Part shown: positions 39,141 to 47,165 of the stretch, in pieces
How positions within the stretch are numbered: the first letter of the stretch is position 1
Layout: each line of letters opens with the position of its first letter
Source: Variovorax sp. HW608
GTDB lineage: Bacteria > Pseudomonadota > Gammaproteobacteria > Burkholderiales > Burkholderiaceae_C
Direction of reading: 5' to 3'
NCBI RefSeq assembly: GCF_900090195.1
Contig: NZ_LT607803.1
Span: forward strand, 6,908,229-6,972,228
DNA: 64,000 nt
Notes under the pieces: generated by a model
The model's input: only the letters and a program-made list of their open reading frames with translations
What the model was told of the DNA's origin: nothing
Databases searched by the model: none
Translations under genes and position numbers: made by a program

Positions 39141-40028
39141 ATGGACAGGCTTTCCTCGATGCGGGTCTTCGTGAGGACGGTCGACCTGGGCTCGATCTCT
39201 GCTGCTGCGGGCGAACTTGCGTTGTCGTCGCAACTGGCCGGCAAACAGATCCGAGCGCTTGAAGAGTCCCTCGGCGTGAAACTCCTGAACCGAACCACCC
39301 GACGCCAGAGCCTGACTGACGAAGGGCGACTCTTCTACGAAAGAGCCACGAACATCCTCGCCGAGATGGAGGCGGCACAGGCGCAGATCGATGAGTCACG
39401 GTCACTGCCCAGGGGGCGCCTGCGCATCAGCGCTCCCATCACGTTCGGCAGTCGGGCCCTTGCTCCGCGGCTGGCCCGGTTCATGAAGGAGTACCCCGAA
39501 GTGACGGTGGAGTTGAGTCTCACCAATCGAACCGTCGACCTGGTCGACGAGGGCTTCGACGTCGTGTTTCGGACCGGCGACCTTCCAGACAGCGGTTTGA
39601 TCGCGAGACGATTGGCCCCGCATCGATTGGTCCTGTGCGCAGCTCCGGACTACCTGAAAAAGTCGGGTGTGCCCCGCACTCCGGAAGACCTCCAGCGGCA
39701 CGAGTGTCTCGTGTTCGCGCACACCTCGATGCGCACCCAATGGTCGTTCAACGGACCCAAGGGGTCGGTCACCATACCGATCAATGGCAGGTTCTCGACG
39801 GACAGCGGTGAAGCTCTCCGCGCGGCAGCCATAGCGGGCCTGGGCGTCATCCTTCAACCTTCGGAGCTGCTGGCCGAAGACATTCAGGCGGGCCGCCTGA
39901 CCAGACTCCTCGCGAAGTACGAGCCCAGTCCCCGCCCCCTGCATGCGCTCTACGCCCCCGACCGTCGAATGACGCCAAAACTGCGCAGCTTCCTCGACTT
40001 CGCGGCCAAGGAGTTCGGCTCTCGCTGA
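39141..40028 (+). CDS. LysR-family transcriptional regulator (divergent from the hydrolase)
   Basis: A 295-residue LysR regulator of the CrgA/DmlR-like group. It begins MDRLSSMRVFVRTVDLGSIS with the helix-turn-helix at about 15-65 (SISAAAGELALSSQLAGKQI), followed by the linker RGRLRISAPITFGSRALAPR, typical of this group. Divergent placement, 131 bases from the hydrolase start, suggests it regulates that gene. An AT-rich stretch (39070-39130) between them fits a shared promoter region. Confidence 0.92.
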   Translation: MDRLSSMRVFVRTVDLGSISAAAGELALSSQLAGKQIRALEESLGVKLLNRTTRRQSLTDEGRLFYERATNILAEMEAAQAQIDESRSLPRGRLRISAPITFGSRALAPRLARFMKEYPEVTVELSLTNRTVDLVDEGFDVVFRTGDLPDSGLIARRLAPHRLVLCAAPDYLKKSGVPRTPEDLQRHECLVFAHTSMRTQWSFNGPKGSVTIPINGRFSTDSGEALRAAAIAGLGVILQPSELLAEDIQAGRLTRLLAKYEPSPRPLHALYAPDRRMTPKLRSFLDFAAKEFGSR

Positions 40029-40061
40029 GGTAGGCCCTGGGTGCTTCGCGCGGCGCAGACC

Positions 40062-40964
40062 TCAGCGCTCGACGAAGAGCGCCTTGATCACCTCGCGCAG
40101 CCAGCTGTTCGCCGGGTCGGACTCGAAGCGCTTGCTCCAGTGCAGCGACACCGTGAAGTCGCGCAGCGGAAAGGCCGGCTCGACGATCGCGTAGCCGCCT
40201 TCCGCGGCGAAGCCGCGCGCGATGTTGCGGGGCATCACCACCGCGAGATCGGTCGCGCGGACGATGGCCGGCAGCACCATGAAGTGCTCGGTCGTGAGCC
40301 GCACGCGGTCTTCGAGGTTCAGCAGTTGAAGAATGCGGATGGTCTCGGCATGCGTGCGCACCGCCACGTATTCGAGCCGGCGCAGCGTCTCGAGCATGGC
40401 CTGCCCGGTGCGCCGCGCCCGCGCGAAAGGATGGCCCTTGCGCAGCAGCACGATGTAGCGATCCTTCAGCAGCATGACGCGCTGGGTGTCGCGCACCTTG
40501 GGCAGGAAGCCGAAGGCGAAGTCGATGCGGCCGCTGTCCAGCGCGGGTGCGATTTCTTCGGGCGCGAGCGGCATCGTCTCCAGCCGCACGCCCGGGGCGA
40601 GTTCGCCGAGCCGCGTCATGAGCGCGGGCAGGAAGCGGCCTTCGCCGATGTCGCTCATGTGGATGCGGAAGGTCTTGCGCGATTCGCCCGGCTCGAAGCG
40701 GTCGGGCTCGTTGAGCGCGTCCTCCAGCGTGCCCAGCGCCGACTGCACCGCCTGCGCAAGGCGCTCGGCGCGCGGGGTCGGCGCGACGCCGCCGGGGGCG
40801 CGGATGAAAAGCGCGTCCTTCAGCAGCAGGCGCAGCCGCCCGAGCCCATGGCTGGCCGCCGGCTGGGTGAGGCCGAGCGACTCCGCCGCCTTGCTCACGC
40901 TGCGCGCGCGATAGATGGCGTCGAAGAGCCGCAGCAGGTTCAGGTCGATCGCGTCGATATGCAT
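40062..40964 (-). CDS. LysR-family transcriptional regulator (beside iorAB)
   Basis: A 300-residue LysR regulator starting MHIDAIDLNLLRLFDAIYRA with the helix-turn-helix SVSKAAESLGLTQPAASHGL at about 20-39. ATGs at 40973 and 40991 would add 3 or 9 residues; none has a convincing ribosome-binding site. The long upstream extension of this frame is antisense to iorA and not coding. It is divergent from iorA with a cytochrome c remnant and a repeat in between, so regulation of iorAB is plausible but indirect. Confidence 0.9.
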   Translation of the reverse strand: MHIDAIDLNLLRLFDAIYRARSVSKAAESLGLTQPAASHGLGRLRLLLKDALFIRAPGGVAPTPRAERLAQAVQSALGTLEDALNEPDRFEPGESRKTFRIHMSDIGEGRFLPALMTRLGELAPGVRLETMPLAPEEIAPALDSGRIDFAFGFLPKVRDTQRVMLLKDRYIVLLRKGHPFARARRTGQAMLETLRRLEYVAVRTHAETIRILQLLNLEDRVRLTTEHFMVLPAIVRATDLAVVMPRNIARGFAAEGGYAIVEPAFPLRDFTVSLHWSKRFESDPANSWLREVIKALFVER

Positions 40965-41030
40965 GCCATTCATATTGCTTAGCTCGATCATTTTATTGAA
41001 GGTCCGTGCCGGTCCCCGCACACTCGCGGA

Positions 41031-41195
41031 TGGCCTCGAGCCAACCCACAAGAAAAGGACTACCTGCAGATGACCCTGCGCGAATTCCGCTCCGGCAAGC
41101 GCCCCGGCGACACGATGGCGATGGTCGATGCGGTCAATGGAATCCCGCCCGAGGACCTCGACACCCTCGCCTACGACATCTCTCGCCTGAAGTAA
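41031..41195 (+). pseudogene. C-terminal remnant of a class I cytochrome c gene
   Basis: The frame reads WPRANPQEKDYLQMTLREFR then SGKRPGDTMAMVDAVNGIPP, EDLDTLAYDISRLK and stop. This matches the C-terminal part of c-type cytochromes (an LxxQ/xDYL..L..FR.G.R segment and final helix LAxYISxL). The CxxCH haem site and signal peptide that should lie upstream are absent. An ATG at 41070 leaves a 41-residue ORF, but it would not form a functional cytochrome. Best read as decayed gene debris between a LysR gene and iorA. Confidence 0.65.
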
Positions 41196-41197
41196 GC

Positions 41198-41276
41198 CCA
41201 TCCCCGGCCTCGTCCACTTCGGGGGCGCACCTGGCGGCCCGGCAAAGCCGGTTCCGCGGGTGCCCTGGAAGAGCGC
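41198..41276. repeat. Dispersed GC-rich intergenic repeat, copy 2
   Basis: Shares the lead CCTCGTCCACTTCG and the core CGGCCCGGCAAAGCCGGTTC with the copy at 21774-21860; the middle segment is shorter. The hairpin CCGGC-aaa-GCCGG is kept. It directly follows the cytochrome c remnant stop, consistent with having been that gene's downstream terminator or repeat. Confidence 0.65.
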
Positions 41277-41309
41277 CAGCGCGATGCACATCGTTATGGA
41301 GTAAGACAG

Positions 41310-43463
41310 TTGGAAGTTTCGTTCAGCAAGGAAATCGAAGCCTTGCGCCTCGGCGCCGGCGACACCTTTCACGGCGAGGGCATCCTCGCGATCACCAAGG
41401 GGCTGCTGCAGTCGGGCGTGGCCTACGTCGGCGGCTACCAGGGCGCGCCGGTCTCGCACCTGCTCGACGTCATGGTGCAGGCCAAGCCCTACATGGACGA
41501 GCTCGGCGTGCACGTCGAAGCCTGTTCCAACGAGGCCTCGGCGGCGGCGATGCTCGGCGCCTCGATCCACTACCCGCTGCGCGGCGCGGTGACCTGGAAG
41601 TCGATCGTCGGCACCAACGTGGCGGCCGATGCGCTGTCCAATCTCTCGTCGCCCGGCGTGCGCGGCGGCGTGCTGATCGTGGTCGGCGAGGACTACGGCG
41701 AAGGCGCCTCGGTGATCCAGGAGCGCACCCATGCCTATGCGCTCAAGTCGAGCATGTGCCTGCTCGATCCGCGGCCCGACCTGGGCGTGATGGTGAACAT
41801 GGTCGAGCACGGCTTCCGGCTCTCGGAGCACTCGAACATGCCCTGCATGATGGAGCTGCGCATCCGCACCTGCCACGTGCGCGGCAGCTTCGAATGCGGG
41901 GACAACCTGCCGCCGCCGGTCTCGACGCGCGCCTTGATCGAGGAGCCCGCGGGCTTCGACTACATGCGGCTCGCGCATCCGCCGGTCACCTTCCGCCATG
42001 AAAAGCTCAAGGGCGAAGAAAGACTGCCCGCGGCGCGGCGCTACATCGCCGAGAACGAGCTCAACGAACTGATGCCGGGCAAGCACGCCGATCTCGGCAT
42101 CGTGGTGCAGGGCGGGCTCTACAACGCGCTCGTTCGCAGCCTGCAGCAACTCGGGCTCGCCGACGCCTTCGGGGCGACGGACATTCCGCTGCTGGTGCTC
42201 AACGTCACCTATCCACTGGTGCCGGAGGAGGTCGCGGACTTCTGCGCCGGCAAGCGCGCGGTGCTGGTGGTCGAGGAAGGCCAGCCCGAATACATCGAAC
42301 AGGAGATCGCCACCCTGCTGCGCCGCCGCGACATCCAGACCGCGCTGCACGGCTGCGACATGCTGCCGCCCGCGGGCGAGCTTGGCGTCGAAGCGCTTGC
42401 GGGCGGACTCGCGACATTCGTGCAGCGCCATCTGCCGGGCCATGCACAGGACTCGGCGCAGGGCTGGCTCGCCGGCAACCGCGATCGCCGCGCAGCCGTG
42501 GCCGCCAAGCTCGAAACGCCGCTGCCCAACCGGCCGCCGAGCTTCTGCATCGGCTGCCCCGAGCGGCCGGTCTTCGCGGCCCTCAAGCTCGCGCAGCAGG
42601 ACAGCGGCCCGGTGCACATCGCCGCCGACATCGGCTGCCACGCCTTCGGCACCTTCGAGCCGTTCTCGATGGGGCACTCGATCCTCGGCTACGGCATGAG
42701 CCTCGCGAGCCGCGCGGGCGTCTCTCCGGTGATGCAACGGCGCGTGCTGTCGATCATGGGCGACGGCGGCTTCTGGCACAACGGGCTGCTGACCGGCGTG
42801 CAGAGCGCGCTCTTCAACGGCGACGACGCGGTGCTGATGATCTTCAAGAACGGCTACACCTCGGCCACCGGCACGCAGGACATCATCTCCACGCCCGACG
42901 ACGAGGTGAAGGCGCGGGCCGTCGACAAGCAGCAAAGCCTTGTCGACAAGAACCAGACCATCGAATCCACGCTCAAGGGCCTGGGCGTGCAGTGGCTGCG
43001 CACCGTCCATACCTACGACGTGGAGAAGATGCGCAAGACCCTCAACGAGGCCTTCACGAGCAGCTTCGACGGCCTGAAGGTGATCATCGCGGAGGGCGAA
43101 TGCCAGCTCGAGCGCCAGCGCCGCATCAAGCCATGGATCGCGAGCCTGCTGCGCCAGGGCAAGCGCGTGGTGCGCGTGAAGTACGGCGTCGACGAGGACG
43201 TGTGCAACGGCGACCATGCCTGCATCCGGCTGTCGGGCTGCCCGACCTTGACGATCAAGGACAACCCCGATCCGCTGAAGGTGGACCCGGTGGCGGTGGT
43301 GATCGACGGCTGCGTGGGCTGCGGCCTCTGCGGCGCCAACGCGCACGCGGCCACGCTGTGCCCGAGCTTCTACCGCGCCGAAGTGGTGCAGAACCCCAAA
43401 TGGCATGAAAGGCTGCTGCACAGCCTGCGCGGCGCCGTCGTTCGCGTTCTTCAGCCTGCATGA
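41310..43463 (+). CDS. iorA: Indolepyruvate ferredoxin oxidoreductase, alpha-type subunit (TPP and Fe-S)
   Basis: Thiamine-pyrophosphate enzyme oxidatively decarboxylating aryl-pyruvates to acyl-CoA in aromatic amino acid breakdown. It has 717 residues: N-terminal pyrimidine-binding domain (GYQGAPVSHLLDVM at about 42-55), central domain, TPP-binding domain with CIGCPERPVFAALK and IMGDGGFWHNG...NGYTS (about 410-560), and a C-terminal ferredoxin-like region. There, the first cluster motif is CNGDHAC (Cys632, Asp635, Cys638) with Cys644, so one usual Cys is Asp. The second is CVGCGLC (668-674) with Cys684. A TTG start is chosen because GGAG lies 8 bases upstream and no nearby in-frame ATG fits. 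Confidence 0.9.
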   Translation: MEVSFSKEIEALRLGAGDTFHGEGILAITKGLLQSGVAYVGGYQGAPVSHLLDVMVQAKPYMDELGVHVEACSNEASAAAMLGASIHYPLRGAVTWKSIVGTNVAADALSNLSSPGVRGGVLIVVGEDYGEGASVIQERTHAYALKSSMCLLDPRPDLGVMVNMVEHGFRLSEHSNMPCMMELRIRTCHVRGSFECGDNLPPPVSTRALIEEPAGFDYMRLAHPPVTFRHEKLKGEERLPAARRYIAENELNELMPGKHADLGIVVQGGLYNALVRSLQQLGLADAFGATDIPLLVLNVTYPLVPEEVADFCAGKRAVLVVEEGQPEYIEQEIATLLRRRDIQTALHGCDMLPPAGELGVEALAGGLATFVQRHLPGHAQDSAQGWLAGNRDRRAAVAAKLETPLPNRPPSFCIGCPERPVFAALKLAQQDSGPVHIAADIGCHAFGTFEPFSMGHSILGYGMSLASRAGVSPVMQRRVLSIMGDGGFWHNGLLTGVQSALFNGDDAVLMIFKNGYTSATGTQDIISTPDDEVKARAVDKQQSLVDKNQTIESTLKGLGVQWLRTVHTYDVEKMRKTLNEAFTSSFDGLKVIIAEGECQLERQRRIKPWIASLLRQGKRVVRVKYGVDEDVCNGDHACIRLSGCPTLTIKDNPDPLKVDPVAVVIDGCVGCGLCGANAHAATLCPSFYRAEVVQNPKWHERLLHSLRGAVVRVLQPA

Positions 43464-45073
43464 CGACCATGAATCGAGCCCAACCCATCACCCTCCTCAT
43501 CTGCGCGCTCGGCGGCGAAGGCGGCGGCGTCCTGACCGAATGGCTGGTCGATGTCGCCCGGCATGCCGGCTACGCGGCGCAGAGCACCTCGATCCCCGGC
43601 GTCGCGCAGCGCACCGGCGCGACCACCTACTACGTCGAAGTCTTCCCGGTGCCGCTGGCCGAGCTCGGCGGGCGGCGGCCGGTGTTCAGCCTGAGCCCGG
43701 TGCCGGGCGCGCTCGATGCGATCGTGTCCTCGGAGCTGCTCGAAACCGCGCGCCAGATCGGCAACGGCATGAGCACGCCAGAGCGCACGCTGGTCATCAG
43801 CTCTTCGAGCCGCACGCTGACCACGGCCGAACGCATGCCGCTCGGCGACGGGCGCGCGGATGCAGAGCGGCTGCTCGACGTGGTCAAGGCCTTCAGCCGC
43901 GAGCATCACGTGTTCGACATGGGCGCCGCTGCGCGCGATGCCGGCACGGTCGTGAGCGCGGTGATGCTCGGCGCGATCGCCGGCAGCGGGCTCTTCCCCT
44001 TCCCGCGCGAAGCGTACGAACAGGTGGTGCGCGGCAGCGGCGACAAGCTCAGCAAGATGGCCGAGGCCAGCCTGCGTGGCTTCGCGAAGGCCTTCGATGC
44101 CGTGAACGCGCCGCGCCAGCAGGCCGCGATGGTGACCGGCCTGCTCGCGACATCGAAGGATGAAACGCCCGCGGCGTCCGCGCTGCCGCAGACGGTCGCC
44201 AGCCAGTTTCCGCCTGCAGTGCACCCGATGCTCGCACTCGGCCACGCGCGCGTGCTCGACTACCAGGATGCGGACTATGCGCAGCTCTACGTGGACCGGC
44301 TCCAGAAGGTGCTCGCCGCCGAGCGCGGCGCCGACCCGTCCGGCGCCCGGGGCTTCGCCGTCACGCGCGAGACGGTGCGCTGGCTCGCGCTGTGGATGGC
44401 CTTCGACGACATCGTGCGCGTCGCCGAACTCAAGAGCCGCGCGAGCCGCGCGCGGCGCGTGCGCGACGAGGTCAAGGCCGGCGAGGACGACATCGTGAAG
44501 GTCTACGACCACTTCAAGCCCGGCGCTCCCGAATTCGCCGCGCTGCTGCCGCCGTCCCTTGCCGATCGCGTGACGGCGTGGGACCGCCGACGCTCCACGC
44601 CATGGGCGCTGCCGCTCAAGGTCGGCAGCCATTCGGTGGTCGGCATGGCGTCGCTGCGGCTGCTCGCGTCGCTGCGATGGCTGCGCCGGCGCGGGCAGCG
44701 CTTCGCGCAGGAACAGGCATTGATCGACCGCTGGCTCGATGCCGTCGTCAAGGGCACGGAGACGCACTGGCGCCTGGGCCACGAGATCGCGCTGTGCGGC
44801 CGGCTCATCAAGGGCTACGGCAGCACCAACGAACGCGGCAAGCACAACCTGCTGCACGTCATCGACCATCTCGCGATCGCCTCCCCGCAGGGCCACACGC
44901 CGGTCGCGCGCGCCGATGCGATTGCCGCCGCGCGCGAAGCCGCACTCGCGGACGAAGCCGGCACCGCGCTGGATGCCACCCTGGTGCGCCACGGCGCACC
45001 GCCGCGCCCCGTCAAGGAGCAGCCGATCCGCTGGATGAAGCGCGCGCCGAACTCGGCGACGCATGCGCGTTGA
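43460..45073 (+). CDS. iorB: Indolepyruvate oxidoreductase, beta subunit (extended form)
   Basis: Partner of the preceding TPP subunit; ATGA overlap shows coupling. The first 190 residues or so form the pyruvate ferredoxin oxidoreductase gamma-type domain (ICALGGEGGGVLTEWLVDVA, SIPGVAQRTGATTYYVEVF). The remaining approximately 330 residues are the extra domain found in proteobacterial aryl-pyruvate oxidoreductases (DUF6537-like, for example RLGHEIALCGRLIKGYGSTNERG). At 537 residues it is far longer than archaeal IorB (about 200). Complete, no frameshift. Confidence 0.9.
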   Translation: MTTMNRAQPITLLICALGGEGGGVLTEWLVDVARHAGYAAQSTSIPGVAQRTGATTYYVEVFPVPLAELGGRRPVFSLSPVPGALDAIVSSELLETARQIGNGMSTPERTLVISSSSRTLTTAERMPLGDGRADAERLLDVVKAFSREHHVFDMGAAARDAGTVVSAVMLGAIAGSGLFPFPREAYEQVVRGSGDKLSKMAEASLRGFAKAFDAVNAPRQQAAMVTGLLATSKDETPAASALPQTVASQFPPAVHPMLALGHARVLDYQDADYAQLYVDRLQKVLAAERGADPSGARGFAVTRETVRWLALWMAFDDIVRVAELKSRASRARRVRDEVKAGEDDIVKVYDHFKPGAPEFAALLPPSLADRVTAWDRRRSTPWALPLKVGSHSVVGMASLRLLASLRWLRRRGQRFAQEQALIDRWLDAVVKGTETHWRLGHEIALCGRLIKGYGSTNERGKHNLLHVIDHLAIASPQGHTPVARADAIAAAREAALADEAGTALDATLVRHGAPPRPVKEQPIRWMKRAPNSATHAR

Positions 45074-45254
45074 CTCTCAAGGTAAACGCCGATTTACGAC
45101 CCCGCTGATTCTTATAAAAAATAACTGAATTGCGCACTGCACAAACACGACAACACGTGCGCGCCACCCCCCATCGACGATTCAACAACACCCCCGAGTC
45201 AGAGTAGGAATGTCAGTCACCCAACACCCCCTCCACAGATCCGTACGTGCGGAG

Positions 45255-46763
45255 CTACCGCATACGGCTCCTGCCTTGGGTCATGACGATCAGACGCTGG
45301 TTCGGGTAGGGGTGGCAGATGTTCGGGACAGGCAGCCAGCGCGCCATCAAGCGATACATGCGTCGCCAAGGCAGGTCGTGGCTCTGGCTGCGGCGGCACA
45401 GCGTGCGATGCCACAGCCCGACGACCTGATGGCGGAATGTCCTCAGCCGCGCGCCGTTGCACGGCACGCCGAAGTAGCGCGCATGCCCAGTCACCACCGC
45501 CCGCAGGTACTGGCCCTGCTCCGGGATGGGTTGGTGCATGCGCCTTCTGAGTTCGAGCTTGATCACCTGCAGCTTGGCTCGCAGGCGTTTGGCACTGGTG
45601 AGTCGCAGGACCATGAACTTGCCCTTTCGGGTCGTCCCGCAGCAATGCGTGAACCCCAGGAAGTCGAAGGTCTGCGGCTTGCCTTGTCCCTTGCGGCGTC
45701 GGTTCTCGTGGGCGAAGCGCCCGAACTCGATCAGCCGCGTCTTCTCGGGATGCAGCTTCAACCCGAACTGGCCCAGCCGCTCGGCCACCGCGCGCTGGAA
45801 GCGCTCGGCGTCATCACGGAACTGGAACCCCGCAACCCAATCGTCGGCGTAGCGCACGACGATCACGTCACCCCGGGCATGGCGCCCCCTCCACTGCTTC
45901 ACCCACAGGTCCAACGCATAGTGCAGGTAGATGTTGGCCAGCAGCGGACTGATGCTCCCGCCCTGAACCGTCCCCAACTCACCTTGCGTGAGCCTGCCGT
46001 CCTCCAGCACGCCCGCGTGCAGCCATTTCTTGATCAGCCGCACCACGCGCGTGTCAGCCACGCGATGTTCGATGAACTTCACCAGCCAGTCCCTTTCGAT
46101 CGTGTCGAAGAACTTGGCGATGTCCGCATCGAGTATCCAGTTCACCTTCCTTGCGCCCACACCCACCGCCACGGCATCCAGCGCGTTGTGCGCGCTGCGC
46201 CCGGGCCTGAAGCCGTAGCTGAACCCGAGGAAGTCCTGCTCGTAGATGGCGTTCAACACTTCGACCGTGGCACGCTGGACGAGCTTGTCCTCCAGCGCCG
46301 GCACGCCCAGCGGGCGCTTGCTGCCGTCGGCCTTGTCGATGTACACCCTCTTCACAGGCTGGGGCCGGTAGCCCCCTCGGGCCAGCCGCTCGGACAACTC
46401 CAGGAGATTGCCCTCCAGGTCCTGTCCGTACGTCTGCCAGGTCTGGCCGTCCACCCCGGCGGCCGCGTCGCGCTTGAGCGCGAGGTAAGCCGCCCGCAGG
46501 CGTTCGACCGCGTAGATGTGATGCAGCAGTCCCGTGAACTTCGCATCACGACGGCCCTTTGCCGTCTGTCGTATGCCATCGAGCGCGGTTCCCATGTCAT
46601 AGACCCGCACCGATCTGCGGGACATGCGCGCCGCGATGGCATTTCCCTTGGCCTGCCGCCTTCCCTCCACCACCTCCGCCGCCGCAGGAGCTTCCCCCGC
46701 AGCCTTGTTCGGCAGCTTCTTCGGTACTACGCAGCAGTCCGACTTCCCGCGCCTGTGGCTCAT
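45255..46763 (-). CDS. ltrA: Group II intron reverse transcriptase/maturase
   Basis: Intron-encoded protein of 502 residues that splices the intron and copies it into DNA. The RT domain (about 60-370) has the catalytic YADD at residues 305-308 and GTVQGGSISPLLANIYLHYA upstream. The maturase (X) region has ITGHARYFGVP-like VVTGHARYFGVPCNGARLRT. There is no HNH endonuclease extension after it, as in endonuclease-lacking lineages. The stop codon lies inside domain V, a layout also known in related introns. ATG 46763 (MSHRRGKSDCC) is the family start; the longer upstream frame is intron domain I. Confidence 0.93.
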   Translation of the reverse strand: MSHRRGKSDCCVVPKKLPNKAAGEAPAAAEVVEGRRQAKGNAIAARMSRRSVRVYDMGTALDGIRQTAKGRRDAKFTGLLHHIYAVERLRAAYLALKRDAAAGVDGQTWQTYGQDLEGNLLELSERLARGGYRPQPVKRVYIDKADGSKRPLGVPALEDKLVQRATVEVLNAIYEQDFLGFSYGFRPGRSAHNALDAVAVGVGARKVNWILDADIAKFFDTIERDWLVKFIEHRVADTRVVRLIKKWLHAGVLEDGRLTQGELGTVQGGSISPLLANIYLHYALDLWVKQWRGRHARGDVIVVRYADDWVAGFQFRDDAERFQRAVAERLGQFGLKLHPEKTRLIEFGRFAHENRRRKGQGKPQTFDFLGFTHCCGTTRKGKFMVLRLTSAKRLRAKLQVIKLELRRRMHQPIPEQGQYLRAVVTGHARYFGVPCNGARLRTFRHQVVGLWHRTLCRRSQSHDLPWRRMYRLMARWLPVPNICHPYPNQRLIVMTQGRSRMR

Positions 46764-47154
46764 CGTCGTACGCCCTTGGGCTTCACGATGCGCTCTGCAG
46801 CCAGCGCTTCCCAGCGCTGCGCAGAAGGACGCGGGATCTCCCGGTTCCCGAACAAAGTGCTTGCGTGCGTGCTCGGGGTCTTTGACCGCGCGGGGTCCGC
46901 CTCTGCCTCGCCAATGCGGCAGCGACGGTGTGACCTTCGGCATTCTCCTACTGCCTCGGCACCCCGGACCACCCGCAGCTGTCGCCACGGGGCATGTATT
47001 ACGCGGCTCGATACCCGGCCCGCTCGTCCCCCTATCAACGCTTCGCCCACACCCTCGCGGATGTGCACGCATGACTCGGGGCCGCCGTAGCTGGCTAAGC
47101 CTTCAACGTATGAAACTTTCATTCACAACACTTTGCCGGTTTTGACCGGCGCAC
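46764..47154 (-). ncRNA. Group II intron 5' ribozyme region (domains I-III)
   Basis: This 391-base stretch before the maturase gene forms the structured 5' part of the intron. Open frames here (for example at 46760-47122) are RNA structure rather than genes. The stem GGCA-GTAGGAGAA-TGCC (46939-46955 region, minus strand) displays exon-binding site 1. The sequence GGCCCCGAGTCATGCG is a familiar conserved stretch of this intron group. Confidence 0.75.
46944..46949 (-). other. Exon-binding site 1 (EBS1) of the group II intron
   Basis: AGGAGA on the minus strand, displayed in the loop of a GGCA/TGCC stem. It is complementary to the last six bases of the 5' exon (TCTCCT, plus-strand 47155-47160 AGGAGA), as retrohoming requires. 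Confidence 0.75.
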
Positions 47155-47165
47155 AGGAGACACCC

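Larger units (their letters stand above)
45198..47154 (-). mobile_element. Group II intron, 1,957 bp, antisense to the neighbouring genes
   Basis: Read on the minus strand, the intron begins GTGCGCCGG (47154) and ends CCTACTCTGAC (45198). It includes domain V at about 45238-45271 (GAGCCGTATGCGG ... CCGCACGTACGGATC) and domain VI with the bulged branch-point A at 45205, eight bases from the 3' end. The intron-encoded protein lies in domain IV. The exon-binding loop AGGAGA (46944-46949) pairs with the last six exon bases TCTCCT, fixing the 5' boundary. Joining the flanks gives a continuous leader for the TRAP gene. The 3' boundary could be off by one or two bases. Confidence 0.88.

Noticed and set aside
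40965-43421. N-terminal extension that would make the LysR gene at 40062 a 1,119-residue fusion
   Set aside because: The extension is antisense to iorA and has no domain. The true LysR begins at its helix-turn-helix near 40964.
45074-45197. Search for a clear promoter of the TRAP operon
   Set aside because: AT-rich sequence including TATAAA occurs around 45114, but no -35 at proper spacing could be supported by eye.
46760-47122. 120-codon ORF upstream of the maturase
   Set aside because: It falls in intron domain I. Similar frames are often annotated next to such introns but reflect conserved RNA, including EBS1 at 46944-46949.
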